From the NCBI GenBank assembly GCA_964449285.1, contig CAYUZX010000069.1:1-15855 (forward strand): DNA of 15,855 nt. The letters run 5' to 3'. Source of the DNA: QYOJ01 sp964449285 (lineage in GTDB: Bacteria > Bacteroidota > Bacteroidia > Bacteroidales > FEN-979). Under the pieces are notes generated by a model. That model ran no database searches. It had not been told where the DNA came from and was given only the letters and a program-made list of their open reading frames with translations. The position numbers and the translations under genes were made by a program. Shown piece after piece: positions 6,223 through 13,608 of the stretch (within the stretch, counting starts at the first letter, position 1; each line of letters opens with the position of its first letter).

Positions 6223-7263
6223 ATGAAAACAGTTTTTTTATTCATCTGGACGCTCATCTTTTTAACCGAAAGTTCAGCATTCGGGCAAACAGATCTCAAT
6301 GAGCAGGCAACCGTGATTCCATGCATGGCCCAACCAGCATCCTGTCATCAGAACATCCTCTATTCCCCCGCCTTCAGGGCATCGTGGACCATGTTAAAAG
6401 AAGATATAATAGGTGCTGATATCCGGCTCCGGTATCCGGTTCCACTGCTTCCCTGTTTAAATAACAGCCCGTTCCATCCGTTGCAGAATGAAGGGTGGTT
6501 TGTTCGCTCGGGCTATATCCAGCACGGCATCATTGATCAGATTCAGGAAGCGCTTAAGGCAACTTTCGGGATCACTGAGCATGATCTTGACCGGTACCGG
6601 AAGGAGAAGGAGGGCATCGTATGTTATTCCTACCTTCGAACATCCATCCGGTTCAAATACCCGTTCCGATCGCTGGAATGGCAGTTTGGAGAGGGAGATA
6701 AGCGGGTAGCGGTATCCTGTTTTGGGTTGCCGAAATTCGGGGAGAGACCTGATCCTGTAGAGCAAGTTCGCCGGCAGGTCACGATGTTTGATTATCGTTC
6801 TGATCATGATTTCATCATTCAGATCCCGGATGCCGACTCAACCAGGGAGCTGATCCTGGCTAAGGTTCCGTTTCAGGGTGATTTTTTATCGACCGTTGCT
6901 CATGTATCGGGACGTATTCAATATGGTTACCCGGATATGTTAACACGCCTGGATGAATTGATCGTTCCGAAGATCAACCTGTCGGCGGTGCAGCACTATA
7001 CGGAACTGGAGGGCAAATACCTGACCAATCCCGGGTTTACCGATTATTTCTTTGCTTCAGCGTGCCAAAAGATCACCTTCTCGATGGATGAGGCGGGGGC
7101 TTCAGCTACTGTAAACGGGCAGATCATCAAGATCAAGGGCCCACAAAGCCGGATCCTGGCTTTCGACAAGCCATTTCTTTTGATTGTACGTACCATTGGA
7201 TCAGCAGAGCCGGATCTCGTGATTTGGATCGCCAATACAGATTATCTTGTTCCTGTTTATTGA
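6223..7263 (+). CDS. Secreted protein with serpin-like C-terminal region
   Basis: A 346-residue protein with a signal peptide (1-21, ending AFG). The N-terminal half is not recognised, except that NILYSPAFRASWTMLKEDIIGAD (split 44-52 and onward) recalls the serpin helix-B region. The C-terminal part matches serpin landmarks in order: VPKINL at 248-253 (serpin PKF), DEAGASATV at 289-297 (like the hinge EEGTEAAAA), then FDKPFLLIVR at 314-323 (serpin F-x-(D/N)-(R/K)-PF-x-F-x-I-R). The distance from the hinge acid to FDKPF is about 24 residues, against about 28 in alpha-1-antitrypsin, so the reactive loop would be slightly short. Overall length is about 35 residues below a typical serpin between these marks. 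If real, it would be a divergent protease inhibitor in the periplasm or outside. It lies 46 nt before the ECF sigma gene, possibly cotranscribed with it. Confidence 0.85.
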   Translation: MKTVFLFIWTLIFLTESSAFGQTDLNEQATVIPCMAQPASCHQNILYSPAFRASWTMLKEDIIGADIRLRYPVPLLPCLNNSPFHPLQNEGWFVRSGYIQHGIIDQIQEALKATFGITEHDLDRYRKEKEGIVCYSYLRTSIRFKYPFRSLEWQFGEGDKRVAVSCFGLPKFGERPDPVEQVRRQVTMFDYRSDHDFIIQIPDADSTRELILAKVPFQGDFLSTVAHVSGRIQYGYPDMLTRLDELIVPKINLSAVQHYTELEGKYLTNPGFTDYFFASACQKITFSMDEAGASATVNGQIIKIKGPQSRILAFDKPFLLIVRTIGSAEPDLVIWIANTDYLVPVY

Positions 7264-7309
7264 AAAACTGTAACTTAGACCGTTGAACCCATAATGAACC
7301 GGCAGTTTC

Positions 7310-7876
7310 ATGATGAAGCAACAAGAAGATCCGGATATCGCATTAATCAGCTCCTTTATCGGGAACAACGACAGGAGATCGTTCTCTTCACTGGTTGAAA
7401 AATATCAACACGATGTCTATAATTTTTGTTACCGGTTTACTGGAGATGCGGATGATGCAGCGGATTGCTCGCAGGAGATCTTCATCAGGGTGTACAAACA
7501 CCTCCCAAAATTTGGTTTCCGGTCAACATTCTCGACATGGCTTTACAGGATTATGGTAAATGCATGCAACGATATGGTGAAAAGCAGGGCATATCGGACA
7601 AAACAGGTCTCCATTGATGACGTGGCTACACATTCTCATGCCCCCGGTCCTGAACAGGATGCCATACATAAAGAGATACAGCAGGTATTTCAGGCTGCCC
7701 TTTTACGGATACGGGAGAAATACCGTACGGTGATCATCCTGCGGGATGTAGAGGGCAGAAGTTATGAAGAGATCGCCAGCCTTACCGGGATGAAACTGGG
7801 TACCGTGAGATCAACTCTGGCCAGGGCTCGTTTGGAGATGGCCGGATATTTAAAGGAGTATCGCTATGGACTGTAA
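7310..7876 (+). CDS. ECF-family RNA polymerase sigma factor
   Basis: A 188-residue sigma70-family protein of ECF type, directing RNA polymerase to a dedicated promoter set. The sigma2 domain covers about 27-93 (DAADCSQEIFIRVYK at 48-62 and FSTWLYRIMVNACND at 74-88). The sigma4 domain covers about 124-180, with the helix-turn-helix SYEEIASLTGMKLGTVRSTL at 151-170. A second ATG at 7313 is an equally good start. The 3' end overlaps the anti-sigma gene by 11 nt, the usual coupling that keeps the pair in balance. TGTAAC at 7269-7274, upstream, resembles the AAC-containing -35 elements of ECF promoters, so self-activation is possible, though weakly supported. Confidence 0.95.
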   Translation: MMKQQEDPDIALISSFIGNNDRRSFSSLVEKYQHDVYNFCYRFTGDADDAADCSQEIFIRVYKHLPKFGFRSTFSTWLYRIMVNACNDMVKSRAYRTKQVSIDDVATHSHAPGPEQDAIHKEIQQVFQAALLRIREKYRTVIILRDVEGRSYEEIASLTGMKLGTVRSTLARARLEMAGYLKEYRYGL

Positions 7877-9380
7877 AAAAATAGAGAAGCAGTTATCCGC
7901 ATACCTTGACCAGGAGTTGGATGAACGATCGGCCAGAAAGGTAGAGGAGCATCTTGCAATGTGCCAGAATTGCAAGCAGACTCTTGAAAAGCTGAAAAAT
8001 TACCTCACATTGGTACAAGAGGTTGATCCAATTGAAGCTCCTTCCTGGCTTGAGGCGCGGATTATTCAAGCAGTTGATCAACACGAAATGTCATCTCCTG
8101 AAAGGGAGACAACTCATGTAAAAGTGATCGCTATCCGGACCATTGCAGCTGTTGCTGCTATCCTGATCCTCGCTATTATCATTGTTCCTCCCCACTATTA
8201 CAATTCTCAGAAGGTCACCGCTAATTTCTCTTTCAGGATGGAAAAAAAAGGCAAAGGGCCGGGAACCAGTAAGAAGGGAAAGGATATGCATGATCCTCAA
8301 AGGCTACTCTTTACCAGGATTGCAGATAGTTTACAAGGTAAAGTTGTTGCCGAAGATATTGATGTACATACAGGGCTGGCTAACTCCATCACCATCAGGA
8401 TGACAAAGAAACGCTACCCTGCTTTTTATCAATGGATGACTGAACTCGGAATGGCTGAGCAGTTCCCTGAAACCCTCACCTTGACATTAAATCCCTATGT
8501 GACCATCCAGGTATGGTTTCCGGGAAGAAAATTGGTTACCGGCGATTTCAACGGGGATGGCTTCGACGATCTGGCTTGTTATTATTATAAAGGCCATCAT
8601 GCAGGATACTGGTTCATCGCTTATAACAACAGGGCTGGAAACTTTGAAAAGCCGATCCCATTCACCTTTTCCGATACCCTTCCATGTTCCACTGGTCAGG
8701 CGACATTCCTTGCAGGAGATATAAATGGTGATGCCTTCGACGATCTGGTCATTTACTTGCATCCGGATTCCCCGTCAGGTCGTTGGTTAGTCGCCCTGAA
8801 CGATCGACATGGTGCATTTCTTCCATTGCGTATAATGGATGTTGGAGCAGATACCGGGTCCAGCGGAGATTCCTGTTCTCCGTTTGTTGGAGACCTCAGT
8901 GGTGACGACCTGGATGATATAGGCGTCCATGTTCACAATGGGGAATTCACCGGAAAATGGATTATTCAGAAGAACCTGGGAGAGGATCGCTTTGGCTCTC
9001 CGGAACTCCTGCCCATAGAGCTAGAAGGCCAGGGAGCCCGGGATCGCTATTTCCCATTGGTGCTGGATTACAATGGTGATGGATGGGACGACGCCCTCAT
9101 CTACTGGCAGGGTGGACCGCGCTCAGCCTCCTGGATAGCAGCAGCTAATCTGAAAAACGGGACATTTGCATCGGAGTTCAGGCTATTGTATGCTTTTATG
9201 GGAGACTATATTCCTTTCCCGGGCGATTTCAACGGCGATGGATATGCTGATTTCCTGGTGAAACTTGGGCCCATGGATGAACAGGGTGAATGGTATATGA
9301 TGATAAACAATAAAAAAGGCAGATTCGAAAATACCTATGAGGTCCTTATTGGTTCTCAACCTGATTTTATTGTTGAGTAA
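7866..9380 (+). CDS. Zinc-finger anti-sigma factor fused to FG-GAP-type repeats
   Basis: The cytoplasmic N-terminus is a zf-HC2 anti-sigma domain with the zinc ligands C3, H29, C33 and C36 (HLAMCQNC). One membrane segment follows (about 86-108). A small periplasmic domain (about 143-215, including ITIRMTKKRYPAFYQWMTEL) resembles the folded domains found after the membrane helix of other anti-sigma factors. Residues 220-504 carry five D-x-(N/S)-G-D-x-x-x-D motifs at 227, 285, 343, 401 and 454 (DFNGDGFDD, DINGDAFDD, DLSGDDLDD, DYNGDGWDD, DFNGDGYAD). The spacing is 58, 58, 58 and 53 residues. Such motifs bind calcium in FG-GAP/VCBS beta-propellers. The protein should hold the sigma factor inactive until the extracytoplasmic propeller senses a ligand or stress. 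Ordinary anti-sigma factors are 150-250 residues; this one has 504. Confidence 0.93.
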   Translation: MDCKKIEKQLSAYLDQELDERSARKVEEHLAMCQNCKQTLEKLKNYLTLVQEVDPIEAPSWLEARIIQAVDQHEMSSPERETTHVKVIAIRTIAAVAAILILAIIIVPPHYYNSQKVTANFSFRMEKKGKGPGTSKKGKDMHDPQRLLFTRIADSLQGKVVAEDIDVHTGLANSITIRMTKKRYPAFYQWMTELGMAEQFPETLTLTLNPYVTIQVWFPGRKLVTGDFNGDGFDDLACYYYKGHHAGYWFIAYNNRAGNFEKPIPFTFSDTLPCSTGQATFLAGDINGDAFDDLVIYLHPDSPSGRWLVALNDRHGAFLPLRIMDVGADTGSSGDSCSPFVGDLSGDDLDDIGVHVHNGEFTGKWIIQKNLGEDRFGSPELLPIELEGQGARDRYFPLVLDYNGDGWDDALIYWQGGPRSASWIAAANLKNGTFASEFRLLYAFMGDYIPFPGDFNGDGYADFLVKLGPMDEQGEWYMMINNKKGRFENTYEVLIGSQPDFIVE

Positions 9381-9451
9381 CAGCCTTCGTGATCTTTTGA
9401 GATATCCTATGTGAACGGTGTGGTCAATATATTTTTCCCGTCGTCACAAGG

Positions 9452-9571
9452 TCAGAATAACCTCGGAAACAACTCCGGCACTCTATTGATATAATCGATG
9501 TACCCTTTCCTTCTTTGGAGGTTTCGCTTCTCGATCATCGGGATGCTGATGAAGATGCTGCCTGTACCTGT
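9452..9571 (-). pseudogene. C-terminal remnant of a DUF1295/steroid-reductase-like membrane protein
   Basis: Read on the minus strand from 9571 to a TGA at 9452-9454, one frame gives about 39 residues including SIFISIPMIEKRNLQRR and then KGYIDYINRVPELFPRLF before the stop. This closely resembles the end of DUF1295 (steroid 5-alpha-reductase-like) proteins, which typically finish with a SIPMMEKR, GY-x-EY, RV-x-x-L-P pattern. An in-frame stop (9572-9574) lies just upstream, and the DUF2007-like gene ends at 9577, so the rest of the gene is gone. No start codon with enough coding upstream exists. The assignment rests on pattern memory, without a search. Confidence 0.5.
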
Positions 9572-9576
9572 TCATG

Positions 9577-9798
9577 CTATTTTCCTGTGATTTCCCTGTA
9601 GATTCTGAGAACCTCGTCCCTTTTATCAGGAGGCGCTTCAACATACCCCCATCCAAACTCCATTTCTGAGATGCCTCCCAGAGATGAATCTGTCCGTTCG
9701 ATGATTGAGTGGGGAATGTTCTGGCCCTTTAATACCTCTTTCATGCGTTCGGCTTCAAAGGCGTTATCGAGTCGTAAAATTTTTTCAAAGTGTTCCAT
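9577..9798 (-). CDS. Small DUF2007-like protein
   Basis: A 73-residue protein, MEHFEKILRLDNAFEAERMK... The pattern of a short beta strand, F-x-x-x-x-EA-x-x-x-x-x-L-x-x-x-x-IP and a later acidic stretch matches the DUF2007 family (putative signal-transducing proteins of about 70-90 residues, related to the PII-like fold). No biochemical function is established. The gene runs on the minus strand, opposite its neighbours. A good TAnnTTTG element (9825-9832, minus strand) lies about 27 nt before its ATG, supporting independent expression. Directly downstream is the remnant of a DUF1295-like gene, so this gene may once have had a partner or may mark a deletion endpoint. An overlapping plus-strand reading frame (9671-9910) lacks family features and was not called. 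Confidence 0.8.
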   Translation of the reverse strand: MEHFEKILRLDNAFEAERMKEVLKGQNIPHSIIERTDSSLGGISEMEFGWGYVEAPPDKRDEVLRIYREITGK

Positions 9799-9824
9799 AA
9801 AAGTCTATTTGGTTTTATTTATTA

Positions 9825-9832
9825 CAAAGATA
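9825..9832 (-). promoter_or_regulatory. Candidate -7 element for the DUF2007-like gene
   Basis: On the minus strand this reads TATCTTTG, a full match to TAnnTTTG. It would give a leader of about 20 nt before the ATG at 9798. The -33 region is only T-rich (TTTTT), so the match is partial. Confidence 0.5.
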
Positions 9833-9891
9833 ACGGATGTTCGTGGAAAAACGGTTTCTGGTTGCCTGTTACCGGGAGTTTTTTCACTTCC

Positions 9892-9920
9892 TGACCCCCT
9901 GACCTCATGACCTTCTGACC
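9892..9920 (+). repeat. Octamer tandem repeat TGACCYYM, 3.6 copies
   Basis: TGACCCCC, TGACCTCA, TGACCTTC and TGACC follow one another with an exact 8-nt period, in the divergent gap 9799-9993 between the DUF2007-like and beta-barrel genes. The plus strand is pyrimidine-rich over most of each unit. Confidence 0.8.
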
Positions 9921-9961
9921 TAAAAACATATTGCCCAATTACCAATTTCCTTTTTTCTTTA

Positions 9962-9969
9962 TATCTTTA
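9962..9969 (+). promoter_or_regulatory. Possible -7 element for the beta-barrel gene
   Basis: TATCTTTA matches TAnnTTTG except for the last base, 24 nt before the ATG at 9994. No well-spaced -33 element was found (TTG at 9931-9933 is 28 bp away). Confidence 0.3.
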
Positions 9970-9993
9970 TAAGCTCAATCTAAAACGAACGCC

Positions 9994-10689
9994 ATGAAAA
10001 AGATTCTTGCCCTTCTGAGCCTTTTCCTGTTTTTAGGTACAGCAACCATTGCCCAGGAAGACTATTCTAAAAAATCTGATCAGCAGGATCAGAATGAGAT
10101 CAAAACACTTTTCCATAAAGGAAAACCACATCCGAAACCTGTGTTTGGATACTTTATTGGACCCGAGGTTGCCTACACTCAGTTCACTGGAGGTAAAAAT
10201 GTCTTTCTTTTGGGACTGAGTTTGGGCGCAACATTCAATCACTGGATCTCAATCGGATTGTCTGGTTATGGAATCATCAACTCCGGCAATATTGAATATG
10301 ATAACCTCGTCTACGATGATGTTGATCATGATTGGCAGGATGCAAATCTATATGGTGGCTATGGAGGTATTTTACTAGAGTTCCGTGTGCTTCCGAAATC
10401 TCCGGTTCATGTTTCATTTCCTATCCTTATTGGAGGAGGTGGATTGACGTACATGTATCGGCCCGATTATATTAATAAATACGATTGGGGCGGATACCAG
10501 ACTGTAGACTGGGATGCCTTTTTTGTGGTTCAGCCGGGTGTGCGTGTTGAATTCACCATTGTGAAATTTTTCAGGATCGGAGTTGGGGCGAGTTATCGCT
10601 ACACCCCGGATCTAGACCTGGTCAATAGCTCCAAGAACCTGATCAACCAGTTCAACGCGAACCTTTCGTTGAAATTCGGAAAGTTCTGA
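9994..10689 (+). CDS. Outer-membrane beta-barrel protein (porin-family-like)
   Basis: A 231-residue protein with a clear signal peptide (MKKILALLSLFLFLGTATIA, cleavage about 20). After a charged linker (22-48) come repeated amphipathic strands rich in Gly and aromatic residues (GYFIGPEVAYTQF, VFLLGLSLGATFNHWISIGL, VEFTIVKFFRIGVGASYRY), ending in the strand NQFNANLSLKFGKF with a C-terminal Phe, the usual barrel end recognised by the Bam machinery. The size suggests an 8-stranded barrel, as in small OmpW/OmpA-like proteins of Bacteroidota. The substrate or role is unknown. The leader is A-rich without a Shine-Dalgarno sequence. It is followed convergently by the haem-sensor kinase; the 59-nt gap contains CTGAAAATCAG (10691-10701), the same 11-mer found at 3146-3156. 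Confidence 0.88.
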   Translation: MKKILALLSLFLFLGTATIAQEDYSKKSDQQDQNEIKTLFHKGKPHPKPVFGYFIGPEVAYTQFTGGKNVFLLGLSLGATFNHWISIGLSGYGIINSGNIEYDNLVYDDVDHDWQDANLYGGYGGILLEFRVLPKSPVHVSFPILIGGGGLTYMYRPDYINKYDWGGYQTVDWDAFFVVQPGVRVEFTIVKFFRIGVGASYRYTPDLDLVNSSKNLINQFNANLSLKFGKF

Positions 10690-10748
10690 TCTGAAAATCA
10701 GGGATGATTCTATGTAGTGTTCTCCCAGTGAGCGATTTTTGTTTGCTC

Positions 10749-12179
10749 CTACGCTGTTTTTGGGAGGGTCAGAATAAACTCGGCACCTATATCCAAGGTA
10801 CTGATGGCACGGATAGTTCCCCTGTTTTTTTCGATGAGCTCGCGGCAGATTGCCAAGCCAAGTCCGGTTCCTTCTTCCTGCTCAGTACCTGGTTTGGATG
10901 CATGGAAATCCTCATCAAACAGGTGGTCGATGGTCTGAGGATCCATCCCTATCCCATTATCCTTTACCGATAACTCTACCGCATTGGAATTGACAAAATC
11001 GTTGGCTATAATCTCAACCAATCCTTCCTTAGGTGTAAACTTCAGTGCATTGCTTAGCAGGTTCCGGAGAATTGTCTCAATCATGTTGATGTCGGCATAT
11101 ATTTTCAATCCTGCCGGGATGCTGATTGTCATCGAGATCATTTTCTCCTCAGCTTTTTCAGCGAAGAGATCCACAACTTCTTCGACAATGGCCTGCAAGT
11201 GAAAGTATTCGGGCTTGTATGTCAGGATCCCTTTTCGGGTTTGATACCATTGTATCAGGTGCTCTGAGAGCCTGATGACATTGTCGGAGGAACGGGATAT
11301 CGAACCGATGATACGGATTCGTTCTTCAGGAGTCAATGTGTCGAATTCATCAAGCAATATCTGGCTCAAGCCATGAATGCCCGATATTGGTGACCGCAGA
11401 TCATGTGCAACAATGGAGAACAACCTGTCTTTTTCCAGGTTTAGTAGGGTCAACTTTTTGTTCTGGGCCTGGATGATCTGGATTTCCCTGTTAACCATCC
11501 TCTGAAAGAAAAATATCCCGATAAATCCTATCAGCAGAAGAACGAGAAAAATAGCTGAACGGGTTATAATTATCTTATAAAGGGTGTGAATAAAATCTGA
11601 GCTGGAAGTCGTCACACTGATACCACCCCGGATCTGTCCTATGCTATATCCTTGTTTGGCATGGCAATCCAAACAGGATGTTTCAACCAGAAGGGGAGCC
11701 ATGTACCGGAACATTTTCACGGAATCTTTTTCAACTAATTCGAACTGTTCGGAAACTCCCTGATCAAAAGACTTCAGCGCTTTCCGTTCCCAATCGTCTG
11801 CTTTGTTTTTTGGACGGATGGGATTCAGGCTGGTGATGTGATAGAGGATATCATTCTTTTTCCTGGCAATTTCAGAGATCTGCCTGGTCATGTAGGCCGG
11901 GTTGACCTTCGTTAGTTTCATGCCATTTGTGGCAGTGAGGTCTCTCAGCGAGTCCTCCAAAAAAGGATTTGGTTGTACCGTATCAGAAACAACAATGTAG
12001 ACACCACCATGAGAAGAATTCCACGATCGTGTGGCTACGATCTCCTGGAAGAAGGCCCTGGAGGATGCTTCTACAATTTGTTTGCTAAAATTAATAGAGA
12101 AATGTAGTGAAAAGAGGTAGGTGCCAAAAACGGCTACTCCCCAAACCAAATAGAGAATAAAAAACCTCTTTTTTTTCAT
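10749..12179 (-). CDS. Histidine kinase with DUF3365/Tll0287-like haem-binding sensor
   Basis: A 476-residue membrane sensor kinase. Two membrane segments (about 8-28 and 204-226) enclose a periplasmic domain of the DUF3365/Tll0287-like type. Its landmarks are RSWNSSHGGVYI (51-62) and a c-type haem motif CLDCH (C169, C172, H173). The cytoplasmic part has HisKA with phospho-acceptor His259 (SIVAHDLRSPISG), N box (N373, N377), DNGIG (407-411) and GTGLGL (437-442). Such domains are thought to sense redox state or gases through haem. No response regulator lies nearby, so the partner is elsewhere. The gene starts 39 nt after the antiporter stop on the same strand, so the two may be cotranscribed; a TACTTTTA element in the gap could also drive the kinase alone. 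Confidence 0.93.
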   Translation of the reverse strand: MKKKRFFILYLVWGVAVFGTYLFSLHFSINFSKQIVEASSRAFFQEIVATRSWNSSHGGVYIVVSDTVQPNPFLEDSLRDLTATNGMKLTKVNPAYMTRQISEIARKKNDILYHITSLNPIRPKNKADDWERKALKSFDQGVSEQFELVEKDSVKMFRYMAPLLVETSCLDCHAKQGYSIGQIRGGISVTTSSSDFIHTLYKIIITRSAIFLVLLLIGFIGIFFFQRMVNREIQIIQAQNKKLTLLNLEKDRLFSIVAHDLRSPISGIHGLSQILLDEFDTLTPEERIRIIGSISRSSDNVIRLSEHLIQWYQTRKGILTYKPEYFHLQAIVEEVVDLFAEKAEEKMISMTISIPAGLKIYADINMIETILRNLLSNALKFTPKEGLVEIIANDFVNSNAVELSVKDNGIGMDPQTIDHLFDEDFHASKPGTEQEEGTGLGLAICRELIEKNRGTIRAISTLDIGAEFILTLPKTA

Positions 12180-12198
12180 GAAAAATTCGATATTGATG

Positions 12199-12206
12199 TA
12201 AAAGTA
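12199..12206 (-). promoter_or_regulatory. Possible -7 element before the haem-sensor kinase
   Basis: On the minus strand TACTTTTA matches TAnnTTTG except for its last base, about 19 nt upstream of the ATG at 12179, within the 39-nt gap after the antiporter gene. The same octamer appears at 13585-13592 before the PAS kinase gene. Confidence 0.3.
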
Positions 12207-12218
12207 CGACTAAAATGG

Positions 12219-13412
12219 CTATTTCCTGTATGTTTTTGAAAGGGGTAGTGCACTCAACCCATGCAGGAAGACACTTAGCAGGATGGTAAGCACCACCACC
12301 GACATGATCTGTTCATAGCCTTTCACCCCTAAATGGATGAGGACCACCAGCAGGTAAAGGATCGAAGCGATCCCCCGTGGACCAAACCAGCCGATAAACC
12401 CAACCGATTTCCAGGAGAGCCCTGACCCCATCAGGCTGATGCCAACGGGGACCATCCGGATGACTGTAAGACTCAGGAGAGCATAGATCCAGGTAGTGAG
12501 ATTCCAGAAGGGTATGGCCACAGGGACCAGGATCATCCCGAAGAGGAGGAAAATGAAAAGTTCCAGCGCCTCACCTTCGGCCTCTCCGAAAGCCTGAAGG
12601 CGTTCCCGGATCTGTGGAGTGTGGGTGCCCAGGAAAAGACCGGCAAAGAAGGTAGCAATGAACCCGTTGCCATGGACCATCTCCGCCAGCGAAAAGGCTA
12701 TGATGGCCAACGCCAGGGAGGAGAGCCGCTGGAAGGTGTCGTTCATCCAGCCCGCCTGGGAAGCCTTGTCGACCAGCCGGCCACCGAACCAGCCAACGGC
12801 TGCTCCGATCAGGGGTCCCAGGATCAGTTGTTTGAGGGTGAAGAAGATCCAGTAATGGACTTCGGCATGAGCTCCGGGTGTTTCCGAAAGGGCTGCCATA
12901 CAGATCAAAATAGGAGGAAGGGCGATGCCGTCGTTCAGGCCGCTCTCCACATTGATTGCATGACGGATCTTTCCGGGAATCAACGTGGAGGTGATCACAA
13001 CTTTCCCCAGGGCGGCATCGGTTGGTGAAAGCAGGAACGCCATCAGGCAGAGCGCCCAGATACCAACAGAAGGGAATAGCGGAATGGCGAGCAGAGTACC
13101 GGTGAGCATGGTGAGCGGAAGCCCGATCAATAACAACCGGAACGGGATCCCTTTTTCCCTGGACAAGGTGCGCAGGTTGATAAGGGAGGCGTCGATGAAA
13201 AGGATCAACGCCAGGGTGAGTTCGCTGATCACTTTAAGGAATGGCGCCCGGATGCCGCCTTGCAGGAAATCGACAGGGAAAAAACTGGCAGCTAGCCCAA
13301 CCGCCACAAATACCATGGGAGCCGTGATCATCGACCTGCCCGAACTCTTTGAGAACAGGCCATAAGCAAAAACAAGCATTGCAGCGAAAAGGAAAATAGG
13401 GTAGTCGTGCAT
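12219..13412 (-). CDS. Cation:proton antiporter, CPA1 family (NhaP-like)
   Basis: A 397-residue integral membrane protein with about 11-13 hydrophobic segments throughout. CPA1 landmarks are all present: LLSPTDAALG (128-136, Asp132), the ion-binding NVESGLNDGIALP (154-166, N160/D161), and GWFGPRGIAS (341-350, R346). It should exchange Na+ or K+ for protons across the inner membrane, for pH and salt balance. The length is that of the bare transport domain; no TrkA/RCK or other regulatory tail follows. The start ATG at 13412 opens straight into the first helix. The upstream gap contains an octamer repeat array. The haem-sensor kinase gene follows 39 nt downstream. Whether the exported ion is sodium cannot be read from the sequence. 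Confidence 0.93.
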   Translation of the reverse strand: MHDYPIFLFAAMLVFAYGLFSKSSGRSMITAPMVFVAVGLAASFFPVDFLQGGIRAPFLKVISELTLALILFIDASLINLRTLSREKGIPFRLLLIGLPLTMLTGTLLAIPLFPSVGIWALCLMAFLLSPTDAALGKVVITSTLIPGKIRHAINVESGLNDGIALPPILICMAALSETPGAHAEVHYWIFFTLKQLILGPLIGAAVGWFGGRLVDKASQAGWMNDTFQRLSSLALAIIAFSLAEMVHGNGFIATFFAGLFLGTHTPQIRERLQAFGEAEGEALELFIFLLFGMILVPVAIPFWNLTTWIYALLSLTVIRMVPVGISLMGSGLSWKSVGFIGWFGPRGIASILYLLVVLIHLGVKGYEQIMSVVVLTILLSVFLHGLSALPLSKTYRK

Positions 13413-13431
13413 GGGGGTAAAGATAAAAAAA

Positions 13432-13463
13432 AGCGAGATAGCGAAATAGCGAGAAACGAAATG
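13432..13463 (+). repeat. Octamer tandem repeat AGCGARAW, about 4 copies
   Basis: AGCGAGAT, AGCGAAAT, AGCGAGAA and the weaker ACGAAATG run with an 8-nt period, 20 nt upstream of the antiporter ATG (read on the opposite strand). The plus strand is strongly purine-rich. The rest of the divergent gap 13413-13608 shows only a candidate promoter. Confidence 0.75.
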
Positions 13464-13584
13464 ATAAATTTTCGTCTTGGAAGAAGATTAACTAGTTGGA
13501 TAACTATATCGTACATTTGCTCTGGTTTTCAGGAAGACAGCTATGCGATAATTCATCCTTGACCGATATTTCGAAAAAACGAGC

Positions 13585-13592
13585 TACTTTTA
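13585..13592 (+). promoter_or_regulatory. Possible -7 element for the PAS kinase gene
   Basis: TACTTTTA (one mismatch to TAnnTTTG) with a TTG at 13559-13561 as a possible -33 element, spacing 23 bp. The leader to the ATG at 13609 would be only about 10 nt. Confidence 0.3.
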
Positions 13593-13608
13593 CTTTGAAA
13601 TTTCTGAA

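Noticed and set aside
9671..9910. Plus-strand reading frame opposite the DUF2007-like gene
   Set aside because: No family features, and it reads through the octamer repeat; the minus-strand frame matches a family and has a promoter element.
10722..10768. CTCCCA / TGGGAG inverted repeat as a convergent terminator
   Set aside because: The loop is long and the right arm lies in the kinase coding sequence; pairing is too weak to call.
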